A stretch of DNA of 64,000 nt from Lethocerus indicus (taxonomy: Eukaryota > Arthropoda > Insecta > Hemiptera > Belostomatidae). Of the stretch, positions 13,705 through 25,755 are shown one piece after another (position 1 is the first letter of the stretch; every line of letters begins with the position of its first letter). The stretch is taken from positions 186,001 through 250,000 of the forward strand of contig JACDQD010000105.1 in assembly GCA_019843655.1 (NCBI GenBank), read 5' to 3'. A program made the position numbers and the translations under genes. The notes beneath the pieces are model-generated. The model was not told the origin of the DNA, ran no database searches, and was given only the letters and a program-made list of their open reading frames with translations.

Positions 13705-13800
13705 TCGCATTGCCAATGGAACTGTGGCCACCGCAGTGCCGATTGCCAGATGGTGACCAACCGCATTACTGTTACCATGGAAAGCTAGCTAGACTTATGG
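13705..13800. promoter_or_regulatory. Island with an RFX X-box-like site
   Basis: GTTACCATGGAAAG at 13771-13784 matches the RFX X-box consensus GTTNCCATGGNAAC at all defined positions except the last base. Nearby GGTGACCAACC and GTGGCCACC add related half-site words. RFX factors bind X-boxes upstream of ciliary and other genes; no adjacent promoter or gene is visible here. Confidence 0.4.
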
Positions 13801-16800
13801 GATGTCTCTCTGATGCCAACCTTCTTCTTCTGCGAGTTTTATACAATTGTGCGTTCTTCCTTCCATACTATCGTCGGCGATTGATACATTTTATTTTGTA
13901 ATAATCGAAGGTCGATGAGTCAGATTAGGCTTAAAATTTCCAATTTTAAGCGATGTCGGGTAACAAAGTCATTAATAATATATAGTTGCTCATGATTATG
14001 TGTTCATTCCTTTTAATAGTCCCAAATGCTAGTTTCATTCAAAAGTTCTAATTGTAGTTCTACAATTACTAGGAGAATGGTTACGTCCTATGTTCTTCCA
14101 CTGTGTGTAGGTCCGAATGTTTGATATTTAATGGAAAAGATTCGGAAACACTGCTTCAAACATTAATTCACCCGGATTCACTTCGTGCTTTATCATGTTC
14201 TGGCTTGTTTCGTAACTAACTTTGTTGTTAGTATGTAACGGAACAGTAGAAGAGTCCAATTCGGACTAGAAAGCTTTGATAATATTCGTGTCTTTGGAAG
14301 ACAGCGAAACCGCATGTACATGTACAAACAATTATATTTCCTGCCCAATGCGGGTAAATTTTAATTCAAATGATCAAATAACGATCCTCTGAAGCGTACG
14401 AATCATTTCATCCGCATTACCTTTCTTTCAGCGAATCTCCTTACGGCGAACGTTGTTGGCGTATTTCACTTACCGGAATTTTTATTCAGGTCTAGCTGAA
14501 GAAAGGAGTCCGATTGGCGGCGTGGGTGGGGGTTGAATTTACAAGAGACGTCAGAGGATGTGTCGATAACAGAGATGTTCGTATTTTTGCCTGCCTTTAT
14601 AACTGCGGGCCGAGGGAACATGGCTGGGACATTTTATCCCCGAATTTCATCATTGGGCTCCCTCACATTTTCAATTGGCACCTCTCCGAGTGCGCGTGAT
14701 GTGTAAGTCAATAATGCCAGCAAAAGGGAGAATAAGGAAAAGAATTTTATTTATAGGCATTCAACAGAATCGGTGCTCCCACCTTATTAGTGATAGCAAA
14801 ACAACATGATTTGATTAGTAGTCCGTACGTCAAAAATGAGGCATTCAGTGACGTACATTTTTATTTAAATAATGATTTTAAAAAACCCGTTATTTTGGTT
14901 TATTTTTTAATTACTGATTGGATCCTATGTATGGCATTTCGGATTGTAGCCGTGCATCCATATACGACGTACAGCGATCTATATCGATAAACTGCTGAAT
15001 TTTATTATGATTTGAATTACATTTGTTTGTCTTTTAACACTTAATCTACGGCAATACAAAGCGGAATTATTTATTCCTTCTTGGTGGATTTAATACGGGG
15101 ACGTTTGATAATCAGTATATGAATGTAACGAGTAGAATGGAGAAGAATGAGTGATGAAAGAATAACAAGGTAATCAACTGATCCTGAAGTGGCGCCGCAT
15201 TTTATCATTCTGAATATTTCATCAAAGCTGAAAAATAATAATTCGTTTTCAAAATTACAGTGTTAATGAAAATAATTCTCACACGGGAATTTTCAAAGGA
15301 GATATCAATATTAAATTAAATTCCAAGAAAGAATTCCGTGCTCTGAGGTTCAAATTTGCTCAGTTCGTTTCATATGTACATATGTACAGTAATGTATTAC
15401 TATAGTTTTATTTAATAATGCACTGCAGCTCTTATCTATTTTTAATAATTTAAAGTATATATTTCTATTTAATTGCTCTTAATTTTTAAGAAGTGAAGTG
15501 GTCCAATTTTAATTAATATTCTCTATTCCCTTTTCACTAGCTACATTTTAAAGACCTATTATTTTCTTAGTCGTTTATTTAAGAACCAATCTCATCCATT
15601 GAAAACCCAATACCACTATTACGTTGAGCCAAACCATCGTATTTCTTCTTCTGGAAACAATTTTATTGGAGATTTTCGCGAGCGATACCAAGCGCGGATG
15701 GTTTAGGAACGTCTAAAGTCTATTTTAATCCACATAAAAAAGCTCCACCTCTCACGGGCTAGTTATCATCTGGCGTTGGGTTACTGGTGTTTGAAAGGGG
15801 GAAAACTTTGAGGAAATTGATTAAGTTGTTTGCTTTGCAATTCTCGGCCGGGCTCTACTTTCCATTATCTCCTCCAACACTTAAAACCGTTTTAAAATTA
15901 AGACGTTTGTACCTTAAGTAGTCCGTATATTACAATATCCAACAATGACAGTTGTTTCAAGAAGTTTTTGGAAGAATTAAATCATTCGTAAATTTGACTT
16001 AGGAAAGCTTGGATTTAAATGAATAGGTTGAGGAATTGAGTATTTAGTTCATCCATAACACACTACATTTTAAAAATGGTGCCAGACGTATCTTGCAAAA
16101 TTTGATAATGTTGCAAATCTCAAAAGTGAATTATTTGAAATTTCATTATATATGAAAAAAAAATCTGTAGTAACATGAAGGACCTTCAAATCACTTTCCA
16201 CATTGTCCGGTATGACATTGGATATACCAATATTTGTACTGTGTTCCTACGCTATTGACCATGTTTATAGTGCTCTCGTCTCGATGTGTATGCTGTACAG
16301 TCAAGGACTTTCCAAGAGCTATACTTAGCTCTCAAAGTACGATTGCAACAGCTCTCCCCAGATAACAAAAGTTACGTTCATTGTCTCTTATAAAGCATTC
16401 AAATAAAAATTATTTCCATTATACCCGAGCTCGTGCACAAGGCGGGGATATTGAAACCTTGACACGATTCATGGCGGGCGCTTTGTGCCTGCAAAATCAA
16501 CGGGTGGTCCCCCCTCCGTACCGGTTATCCTATTAGCTCTAGCCCCTTTCTAACAATACACACCAGACATGTTCCCATAGCGTCGTCTTCAGAAACGCTC
16601 ACTGTGCGATACATTATTGAACATATCTAAGAATCAAACTGGGAGACCTGACACCAGAATCAACAATGAATGACTAAAATCTGAAAGGGTCTAGTCAACG
16701 TTGCATGGAGAATTTTCTGCCATTATATCCTGTTTTTACTGAATCGCCTTAAATTTATAATTTCCAGCAGTGATCTACTTTTATCTTCATCAATTTCATT

Positions 16801-17130
16801 AAATATTTATTATTAAAAATATCTATATAACTATAGATTACTTCAAAAAGTTATCATGAAAATTAATTGAATAATTTATGTTAGGATTTCACCCAGTTTT
16901 ATTATTTCATTCCTGTAGATGGGCATTTATGGAAGTATTGTTTTCATTACTGGTTCTTTACCGTCATTGTGACATCATCCTTGGGTTTGGTTTGGTCCCG
17001 CGAACTTTCCTTAGGGATGGTTTTCTTTGTTTCCGAACAAAGCACCCTCAAAAAACCTTAAACCTTAATCCACCCTTCCATTAGTGAAAAACCTTTCTTG
17101 TGGAGTTATCATAGCGCTGTAAAGTGTTGT
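13801..17130. other. AT-rich non-coding stretch
   Basis: No gene supported. The patch at 14.45-14.70 kb is GC-richer and open in one plus frame for 61 codons, but the product is unrecognised. A 14-bp palindrome CATATGTACATATG lies at 15371-15384. A CpG-containing patch at 16.43-16.56 kb has no identified content. Confidence 0.5.
15371..15384. other. 14-bp perfect palindrome
   Basis: CATATGTACATATG reads the same on both strands and contains two CATATG E-box-type cores. Confidence 0.6.
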
Positions 17131-17710
17131 CGTAATAGTGTCCCGGGTTCAAAGATGGTTTCGACGCGTACAGCTTTCAAAAGGTATCTTCTGACTGCGT
17201 CGTATCCCCGTAGTCTCTGACTTTATCGTAGAGCGGGCACTCGGTCAGCGCTTCGTCCAGTTATTTAACTTCCCCGACAGACCTCGCCTGTGCAGAGTGA
17301 CCAGTGCAGGAGGTCGCGGACAGGGCAAATGCGATAGGAACAGTAGGACGAAGCACGTTTGTCGTTCGTGAAGAAACTAAGTAACGCTTTCCTGTTGACC
17401 GGGCGAATCTTTTTTTCCCACCCCCGCGCGGACTTGAATCGGGGCTATTTTAGCGGAGCGATAAATCGCCAGCCGGCTAAACAGCAGAGGCGGCCCGGGG
17501 GATGTTTGTTTGCTTTTCAGAAGGGCTTCGATTTACAGCTGCCATTCGGGAGCGGCGCTCGTAAATAAATTTAGCGCGCGTAAATTTACAACGCCGGCTA
17601 TTTTTCCGTTCCGAGTTCCGCGAACAGAATCCGCAGCTTTGTCTGCCCCGAGCGCGGGCCAGCATAAATCCGTAGAAATAAAATATCTCTCCCGTCTAAA
17701 TTCGGCCTCC
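17130..17710. promoter_or_regulatory. Large CpG-rich island
   Basis: About 580 bp of CpG-rich, complex sequence, among the larger GC islands in the window. It includes AGCGCGCG and CGTAAATAAATTTAG segments, and GCGGAGCGATAAATCGCC. Short frames on both strands overlap one another, as expected from few stops in GC-rich DNA, and none resembles a family. It could be a promoter or an enhancer; no initiator plus donor pair stands out. Confidence 0.35.
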
Positions 17711-18139
17711 AATCAAGTCCGCAGGTGAACTCGTTTATCAAATAATATATTTATAACCGTAAATCGATTATTATAACACGGACTAAAATTGACTCGGACT
17801 AGCCTATTCCGAGGTCTATGAGAGTCGCACAAATAGATGGTGACGTGTATAAATAATGGAGAGCCACTGGAATCCATTCCAATATTTAAATTTCCACGGT
17901 TGCCATAATTATCGTGGCGCATTATGATTTTTTTATTAAGAAACCAACGGCGAGAATGAATCATGTTCAGAATTTAAGGTTAAAAGACGCCAGGCAGTTA
18001 TAAGCATAACTTTCATACATACACACTTGAAGAGAGAATGAACATAAAAAACCAAAACAAAATAACTTTGTAATCTGCTATTTTACGTAAAACGTTTAAA
18101 TCACTAATTACTTGCTAATTAACCCACCCTAATATCCGT

Positions 18140-18420
18140 AAGAATGACTTTGATTACGCGCAACGACTTGTAGCCCTGTGATCTCGAAATGATCTAATTA
18201 ACGTTCAGCTACCGGGATATCCGCCCGGTAGTCGGTAGTCGTATTTCAGTCTAAGCATATAATTTTAACGCTTCGCTCCGAACCCAACACCCGTGTCTAG
18301 GGCGTGTTGCGCTAATGCAAATTAAATCTTATTAACGCGTTCCGGCGTAAATTCCTGCCGTCTGTCCCATCGGCCGAAGACGGCAGCTCTTCAGGGCCCA
18401 GCCAACAATTCAATACACTC
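18140..18420. promoter_or_regulatory. CpG-rich island with octamer and stem-loop
   Basis: Contains the POU octamer ATGCAAAT directly followed by TAAA (about 18315-18326), a perfect 8-bp GC inverted repeat (18209-18231) and CGGCCGAAGACGGCAGC. Octamers occur by chance in a window this AT-rich, so regulatory status rests on the island context only. Confidence 0.35.
18209..18231. other. Perfect 8-bp GC-rich inverted repeat
   Basis: CTACCGGG (18209-18216) and CCCGGTAG (18224-18231) flank a 7-base loop. Shortly after, GTCGGTAGTCG repeats the right arm in part. Confidence 0.7.
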
Positions 18421-18950
18421 CTGCGTCCTTTAACCAAGTTATACATGTCCAATGTTCAGGAACGAGGTTGCCGAATTTTAATTACAAGCAAACAGCGGCA
18501 GTAAGCACGATTTACGGTTTCCATTAATTTTTAATCATAGGTCCCCCCCCTTCACCAGCACCACCATCACGCATCAAATAACTTATGGCTTTCTGCGGTC
18601 AAAATTATAAGCCACCCCGGCTTGAGGTAAACCTCAACTAAGTGGGAATCCAAAGGATTATCAAATTACCTGTATTTAATAGCACTTAGGAGACACCAAT
18701 ACTGTTATCTTATAAGATTAATGGAACCTTTTACCTTTCTTATTTTTATATATTCAATACTTTTAATAACTTTTCCATTCTAAAATAAAAATAAATAATC
18801 TCGATAATTATTTAATATTCCGAGGATTAGTTCCATTTAATCCCATTTGATTTGAAAATATAATTAATTTTTAGAATCGAACTTAAACAGGGAGCCTATA
18901 ACAGGGTTCTTTCCAGTAAATCAACGAACGTGGCCTCAGCGAACGTTACA
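18421..18950. other. Non-coding stretch
   Basis: No gene. Contains an eight-base C run at 18543-18550, followed by AT-rich sequence with no distinctive signal. Confidence 0.5.
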
Positions 18951-18959
18951 GAATTATTA

Positions 18960-19330
18960 CCAGTTCCCACCGATGGACCTCGCGGCGCGTGTTCTTATTT
19001 TCAAATTAAAACTGAGTCGGTTGTAGGGGCGGGCCGAGTTCCCGGCGAGTCGTGATGCCTCAGAGAAAAATAATCATTTCTCGAAAAACGAAAAAAGAGG
19101 TAAAAGTCGGGCTAGGTAGGAAAAAGGAAGGAATCGGAGACGGTGCATCCATCATTGGCTGTGCACAGGGATCCACGGCACATAATAACAGGGGGCCAAA
19201 CACACGACGATGTTTAACTACGATCGGAGTAAAAACGGCGAACAAAGACCCAGAAAATCGTTAAAGGTTAAGGCCGAAATTTATTGCCCGGTCGATTCGA
19301 CCCAACTTTATGGGACGGCCCCCATTCACA
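18960..19330. promoter_or_regulatory. CpG-containing island
   Basis: Complex sequence with CTCGCGGCGCGTG and GGGGCGGGCCGAG (a GC-box/KLF-like word). Plus and minus frames of 60-70 codons overlap here, but neither shows a domain. Possible distal regulatory element upstream of the 20.2 kb candidate exon. Confidence 0.3.
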
Positions 19331-20030
19331 TACTCCCGGAATACCTCAACTTAAACCGGATGGCCTCTTAAACGCTTTGCAGTATACTGACTTTATTAGT
19401 CGTAAAGACAAAAGCTACTGTATAGGAAAAATTGAGCGGCAGAAATTCCAGAATCAATTTAAATACCCGTAAAATAATAAATAAACGGATAGGGATATTC
19501 ACATCCACTGATTCATTAAATAAACACCATTTAAACCAAGAATTTAATCGGCTGACCAGTCCATGAAATTAATTTATGCCCGTTGTTAGACTAAAGCATA
19601 AAAATTATTGGAATGATAAACGGGACAACAATTTTGTTGCACAGATGATTCGGTTATCATTTTCACATCAAAATGTTATACCGTCTTGATCTGAAACAAC
19701 TTGATTTCAATATTAACTACGCAAGTTTCTCCCGTCATTTTAATAAACATGATATTATTGCCACATGAAATTTCAGTGAATGTCAAGTGACTTAATTGCT
19801 TCGCGCGATTATTGACGGCATAAAACTGGTTAAATGACTTTTATTGTAAACGTGATGCTAGGTTGTTTTATTTAATTAGAAGTTAATTGTTTCTTTACCG
19901 AAATTTCGAAACAATTGTCAATTAATATACGTTTTTAATTACTGTAGGAACTTAATATAAATTTCAAACGATTTTCCGGTTTATATGAGAGGGACGGTAG
20001 AGAAGAGTTTCCGATTTTTTGTATGACTAA
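19331..20030. other. AT-rich non-coding stretch
   Basis: No gene and no repeat seen. It separates two GC-rich islands. Confidence 0.5.
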
Positions 20031-20039
20031 TTCAGTTTA

Positions 20040-20330
20040 TCCTTCGGTAGATCATCGCGAAGAGCGGGTGTACTACCGTTAGCTCGGACACCCTCGTCGG
20101 TATAGGCTCGCAGGGGGAGAATCCTAAAAAGGGGCTTACTTAAGTGCAAAATCGTTTTGTCGTTATAAACTGCATATTGCATTCTGAAACGGGGAGGTAC
20201 CTGCAGTGCCGGGCGTGATGCCTCGGTGGTGGGAGAGACAGAGAGAGAGGGAGAGATGGAAGCAACGTGCGAGAGAAAAAGAAAGAATGAGCTCTAAGAG
20301 TGGGGCCTTCTACCAACCGGTCCGCGGGCC
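20040..20330 (+). promoter_or_regulatory. Candidate promoter region with GA-rich tract
   Basis: CpG-rich sequence leads into a GA-rich purine tract (20231-20288) of the kind bound by GAGA factor at insect promoters. TATAAA is present at 20164-20169. CAGTG at about 20204 is some 40 bp downstream, too far for an ideal TATA/initiator pair. A TATA-less start further downstream is at least as likely. Confidence 0.35.
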
Positions 20331-20453
20331 CAGTCTCCGCTCAGCCAAGGCGCAGCCAACAGCCGAAACTTTCGACGCCTCTCCAAAAGAGGAGTTTACA
20401 TCTTGCCGTTAACGTTACCCCCGAAAATCCCGTTCTCCATCCCGGGGGAGTAT

Positions 20454-20490
20454 TCCCCCCCGCTCCCGTCCCCGCCCCCGCCCCCGCCCT
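20454..20490 (-). other. Strong minus-strand G-quadruplex / plus-strand C-rich tract
   Basis: The plus strand is almost pure C in runs of 3-7 (CCCCCCCGCTCCCGTCCCCG and onward). The minus strand therefore has at least five G runs with 1-3 base loops. The CCCCGCCCCCGCC segments are also SP/KLF GC-box words. The tract lies in the leader of the candidate first exon, on the template strand if the gene is plus-strand. Confidence 0.7.
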
Positions 20491-20565
20491 TCAGCTCCGC
20501 AGTTCGCAGCGGCGACGAGGACAATCGAAAGTGGACGCGAGTCGCGTTGAAACTGAGAGTCGCGA

Positions 20566-20573
20566 AACCGGTT
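20566..20573. promoter_or_regulatory. Perfect Grainyhead-type palindrome AACCGGTT
   Basis: AACCGGTT is the consensus of Grainyhead/CP2 factors, which open chromatin in epithelia. It falls within the candidate first exon leader. Confidence 0.45.
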
Positions 20574-20850
20574 CTTCCCCTCGCCCGAAGACGACTCCTT
20601 ATGTCGCGCCTTCCCCCAGGATTTGGCCAACCCCGAAATCCAGCAGAATTGTGCTTCCATTACAGTGTTCAGTGTTTATAAGTGTGTTGGTTTTTTTGTT
20701 ATTACTATATAATTTTTTTTAATAAGTGTGGAGTAATAAGAAATAGTGAGCAGTGGGCGAAAACCATTTTTCAAAAAAGGAATCAGTTATGATACTCGAG
20801 GACCTTCTACAATGCCGGAAGGAAAACAATGGATTTTTCCTAAGACGCAG

Positions 20851-21650
20851 GTCAGTCCCTACTAAAATCTCTCTCTTTCCTAGTCATCGTGCGAATTTAC
20901 GCGATTAAACACCTCCGCATTATGCACTCTTCCGGAAATTACGATTGTATCGATTATGCGTCGATTTTGAGGAAGCCCGTCTCACTAATTATCCTTTGAA
21001 TAGTTAAACACTGTTAATCTAATACGAATTATGCAGCGAGGTACCTCGATTAACATTTCGACCCTGTATAGATATTAGGGATACTGTGATTCAACTTCAA
21101 TTTTCAGCTTAACCTTACCATAATCTTGTAGAATGATAAAAGCGACTGAGCGTGAAAGAAAATAAATTTATGTACGAAAACGTACGTTTTACACTATTTA
21201 AAGCAGGGGGTGTAACCCCAGTTCATCATTCATGAAAGCGCTAATATTAAATAGTCTTTAGTATGACAAGTTGTTCTTACAGTTTATTGCACTAAATAAG
21301 CGAAGAAATTAAAACTCAGAAGTTTGTTTTAATTGTTTCACGGTTTTCCAATAATTAAACAGTATGGGTGGTAAGCTTGTCACTCTCGCAGACACATTTC
21401 CTTCCCTTATTTAGACGTTTAAGGGTAGCTGGTTGATATAACAGAGCTCTCCAATATTTAATTCTATTATGAATGAATTTCGCGAGTTAATTTCACAATC
21501 TCTCCATTGCTAGTGTATTCGGTGAAACGAGGGTACTTAAATAGAACGAAACAAATCGAATCATCGAATAATTTCCCTGTACAGGGATGTGGAATGGTCG
21601 TGGCCTAGGTTGGCGAAACTCATTAACTAAAACCCTTTAATGGTGGGCAT
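20851..21650 (+). other. Possible start of first intron; AT-rich
   Basis: Begins with the donor GTCAGT if the candidate first exon is real. The rest is AT-rich with no coding signal. The 20.85-21.05 part is more complex than average. Nothing else is supported. Confidence 0.35.
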
Positions 21651-21654
21651 TATG

Positions 21655-21678
21655 GAGGGAGAGGGAGAGGGAGAGGGA

Positions 21679-21744
<66 letters not shown>
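21655..21744. repeat. Long GA microsatellite (GGGAGA then GA units)
   Basis: About 90 bp: GAGGGA/GAGGGAGA units grade into roughly 30 perfect GA units. It is the longest simple repeat in the window. It could bind GAGA factor or simply be a polymorphic microsatellite. Apparent open frames of E/R or L/S repeats here are artefacts. Confidence 0.95.
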
Positions 21745-21746
<2 letters not shown>

Positions 21747-21797
21747 CTCTCGGATGACAGAGGTTGGGCTTTGTGGGGCCCGGCGGTCGGTCACTGG

Positions 21798-21833
21798 CCT
21801 CCTCCACCTCCTCCTCCTCCTCCCCCTCCCCCC
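21798..21833. repeat. CTC/CCT pyrimidine tract
   Basis: CCTCCTCC units with one interrupting A, ending in CCCCCTCCCCCC. It lies 54 bp after the GA tract, so a purine tract is followed by a pyrimidine tract on the same strand. Confidence 0.85.
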
Positions 21834-21839
21834 GCGGCC

Positions 21840-23395
21840 AGCACAATTGCATATTTATTAGCACATTTCAGTTTCGATTTTATGGCTCGTTTGAAACGCC
21901 TTTATGTATTCAGATATAAATGTTCTCGTAATTCTCAATCAGCGGTCAAGCGAGAGCCCACTTTCGAATTCGGCCTTACAATAGAGAAAATTAGATATGC
22001 ACACAACGGACCTTGATCTTGAAATGCTATTTCTACTATGAGCAACAGTTGGAATGTCAGTACTGCTTATTATTTCTCGTTTTGATTTCTTATATGAATA
22101 TCATTATTATTATTTAACAACATACATAAAATCACTTAAAGCAGCGACATTCAATATATTTCTACCTAATCCATTTGTATACAGGGCTTGAAGTGACCTG
22201 ATGGAGGTAGGGTTTATAAATCCATTATTGAAAACGATTGCTAATGATGTCTCTGATTTAAATGTATTGTTAATATTACAATTATTTATATTTTTTCGTT
22301 CGAAATCAGTATTTCTCATTGACTCAATCGAAATTGTTGGCACTGTTATTACTGGAGCTCATTATTTTCGAAAAGGTTTTTCTTTTTACCTACACATATA
22401 TGCACACTTCGAATTCACCGCTATCGATTCACCACTTTCTGAATAAATAAACACGCCGAAGATTTTAAGTGTATTTTATGTTGTGTATTTTTCTCGTGGG
22501 ATTCGCGAATACATGGCTTAGATCTCAAGAAACACATGATTAATCAAAATGATATAATCATATGATATGCAAAATATTATTGTCAGCAATTTTCCAAAAT
22601 TCAATAGTTTTTTTAATAAAATTGATCTTTATTCTCTCTTAGCCACGGTTTAGGCATATTTTTCAAAAAGTGGATTGATAATTAAGTATATACGTATGTG
22701 TGTCTTTTTTAAAAAAATGTCTACCGGCCTGTTTATAATATCGGCTAATTAAAAAATAAATTATTCTTATACTTAAGAGGAGGTCCTCACATTAGACTGT
22801 TAATTTAATAATAAATTTGTACATGTCACTGTTACGCAGTAATAAGAAAAACTACTAATGTCTGAAATATACCCGTTCCCACGTAACCCTTCGTTATATG
22901 TGATGGAAAATGCCTACACCTGTTTCGGCGCTTTACATTTTCAATATTCGACGTTTCGTTATTGAGAACAAATATTGCATATCTGATTAATTCAATTCCG
23001 TTCCTGTAATATTTTTGAGAGTTAACATAACTCTGAGGGTGTTATTCTGTACGGTAACGTCGTCCTAATGTAACCAATACGCAATTTTATCCAATTTACT
23101 ATTTATTTGATGATTGGAAAATTATGGCCTTTATACAAAGATTCGTTTTTCTGAATAGAACGATTAGTGTGAGCTGTATGCCCCCACTATATAATACCAA
23201 AGTTTCTATCCAATTTACAAAAATTGCTGGGTTCGATTGGGTTGCTCTCTCACCTTCTGCAATTCCACCTTCTGGAAAAAAGTTAAAAGATGTAATATAA
23301 TTTTTGTTATCATTTAAAATAATTTAGTCATTTAGTAATTGTATAGTGATCGATTTCAACAGAAGGAGGTGATATTTATGTGGAAAATTTGAATA
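21840..23395. other. AT-rich non-coding stretch
   Basis: No gene. Frames of 77-81 codons at 22.1-22.45 kb overlap on opposite strands and look random. No repeat or island. Confidence 0.5.
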
Positions 23396-23399
23396 ACTT

Positions 23400-23660
23400 T
23401 AAAATGCCGATAAGCCTCAAGTTGTAGTCGGCTGGGAGCAGAACCCAGGCTTATATTGTTAAAGCTTATGGTTGAGCCCAAGACCGGTTCCGAGGCCGGT
23501 GCCACAGACTTGCCGTTAGAGCTTTTATAACGACCCCGCGCTGTTTAATATTTAAATCTTCATTTTAAAATTTGCTTAAACTGGTTCGCGAACTGAAAAG
23601 GCGTCAACACCTGCTCTCCGCTAGCGTCTGCCAACCCGTCCTACAGTACGTCTGCAATAA
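23400..23660. promoter_or_regulatory. Small GC-richer island with ACCGG inverted repeat
   Basis: Contains ACCGG (23483-23487) and CCGGT (23496-23500) as a short inverted repeat, and GGTTCCGAGGCCGGTGCC. I checked it as a tRNA and found no acceptor or anticodon stem. Regulatory status is inferred from composition only. Confidence 0.25.
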
Positions 23661-23700
23661 TTACATTAGCATTTCTCTATCATAATATGGGAAATATATA

Positions 23701-23738
23701 TGTGTTTATACACATGTGCACACACACGCACACACAGT
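23701..23738. repeat. CA/TG-rich simple repeat
   Basis: TGTGTTTATACACATGTGCA then CACACACGCACACACAG: an imperfect CA microsatellite bordered by a short TG segment. Confidence 0.75.
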
Positions 23739-25755
23739 GTGAAAAAGTACTTTCTCAACTGTAATAAAATGGAAACTGGGGATCGTGCGGAAATTAGTTC
23801 ATTTGTTTGTCTCCGGTCATGTTTTCTTGTTATATATTTCAAAAGTACCAAAAATCTCTAAATAATATATATAAAAAACACACAACACTTTAAATATTGT
23901 ACACAATATTGCATTCTTCAATTAAAATTGAAAATAAGTACCGTTTATAAAATATTAAATACGATAATAAATATGGTGATATTAAATATGTTTTAACTAT
24001 ATTTTTAATGTACGGAATGTAATGTATTCAAATAAACCTGCATATAATAACGTGATGGTGATGAAAATTACGTCACAATTTACACGAAGTTTACAATAAG
24101 TGTCTACTTTCCTTCAATTGGCTGCTCACAACGTCAAAATGGATGATAAGCTGAATAATGTATTACGTAATTGAAGTTCTCGGTTTATGACCGATAAATA
24201 TTAAAACTTATGACAGTAGGAAACGCCAACACTTTGTTCTAACAATTCTTGATAAATTGCCGAACATTTAAAAAACCGGCGGTAGTTGGGTGCCGCGAAA
24301 ATTAATTAAGATTGTAAAACTAACACAAGAGCATTAAATTGAGCATGCAGTTATCAACCAGGACTTATTATTTATTTTATTCCCGGTATTTTAACACTAA
24401 CGCTCTGGAATTGATGAGATTCCAGACTTCAATCGTACATGTACAGACAAGTTACATGCAGGCGACTGTACAAAGCAATGTATAATAAAATATATGTGTA
24501 ACTATGCAATAAGCGACATTGATGTTTGAGCAGCACTATAAGCGAGTTTATTAATACATTTTGAACGAAAATAAGATCACTGTTCTATATATCGCAGTAG
24601 TATAACGTGAGCGCAAAAGGTTATACGGATTTCAAATTTTAGCGGATAATAACTAATCAACGTAGTTTACCCTATTCTTCTTATGTAAACATTTAAGTAG
24701 AGAAAAATGAAATTTGTTTACACTATGTTCTACTAGAATATTTAATTTTGAGGTATATCCCATATTACTTAAATATCTTAATTTATTACTTATCTCTTCG
24801 TATCACTCTTAAATAGCCTATCGTAAAACTGTGTACCCCGGTATTAGCATTTAGCCAAATCGTGTAGATGCCAAGTTTGGCAACCTTGATGCTCTGAATT
24901 CTCTGAGTCAGATGTCGGGGCCGGAGTTGGAATGCCGTCGACAATGAACTGTCCGAGGGTACGAACACAGCGTATCCCCGTCGGCGTATAACCTTTTTTT
25001 AATGAATATTCATATAACGGCGACACGGCCCGAGCCCGTAAATATGGATATACTGAAATTCGACCAATATCAGAATTGACAGACTCTAAAGGAATTCTAT
25101 GACGGGAGGGAATACTAATCAGTCGCCAGCCACTTTCAGTCGAGTCAATAACACTGAAACATAATAAAGTTCGAACTAAAATCTATACGCGTGGGCACTA
25201 AAATATTTAACTTTTTTAACTTTATTTTTTTAAATTTAAGGCTGTGAAAATGATATGATTTTTAGCTAGTATTTAAATATATTCGTGCAAAGAAACATTA
25301 TAGCTGAACACGTTTGGTGTGGTGAATTACATTTGTACCGTAAAGGGACGGAGAAAAATAAATTCTGTTTCTTATTCAACCCAGAAAAATAAATGTTCGC
25401 TATGATTTTCCCATGTTTCGACATAAACTATAATTATGCGTAATGAAGCGAATTTCAGAGGAAAAAAGTGTTAAAAGGATGAGTAGAAGCATAAACAATG
25501 TTCTACCGCAAAGAATGATGATAATTCTAATAGTAATTATCTAAGAATAATAATAATTCGAAAATGTTAATGTTCACTTCTAATTGCCCAGTGTCTGCCC
25601 ACTTGTGAGGAAATATCCAAATTATACAGGCCTAATGAAATCCACAGTCACTTCTTATCTCGTGATAATTTTGCTCACGGTATCATATTTGATGAGTGAA
25701 TTTCACGCCGGAGAATCTCCACGTATCAGTGAAAAAAGTAAAAAATATTAATTAC

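Larger units (their letters stand above)
20331..20850 (+). other. Candidate first exon: GC-rich leader, start codon, splice donor
   Basis: This is the most gene-like segment. A CpG-rich leader runs to about 20660, an initiator-like TCAGTG lies at 20669-20674, and a T-rich leader follows. ATG at 20812 has A at -3 and reads M-P-E-G-K-Q-W-I-F-P-K-T-Q, ending exactly at CAG|GTCAGT (exon end 20850, phase 0). An earlier ATG at 20789 (G at -3, weaker) reads M-I-L-E-D-L-L-Q-C-R-K-E-N-N and leaves phase 2. I recognise neither N-terminus. The leader also holds a 140-codon frame (20300-20722), the longest in the window. It is proline/arginine-rich with a hydrophobic tail encoded by a T-run, and I take it as a by-product of GC content. 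No downstream exon was found within the window. Confidence 0.4.

Noticed and set aside
17140..17165. GGGTTCAAAG resembling a tRNA T-loop
   Set aside because: No complementary T-stem and no A-box at the right distance.
20300..20722. 140-codon plus frame, the longest in the window
   Set aside because: It is in GC-rich leader-like DNA with overlapping frames on both strands. It ends in hydrophobic residues encoded by a T-rich run, and no domain is visible.
21637..21864. Frames of repeated E/R, L/S or P residues
   Set aside because: Direct translation of the GA and CCT microsatellites.
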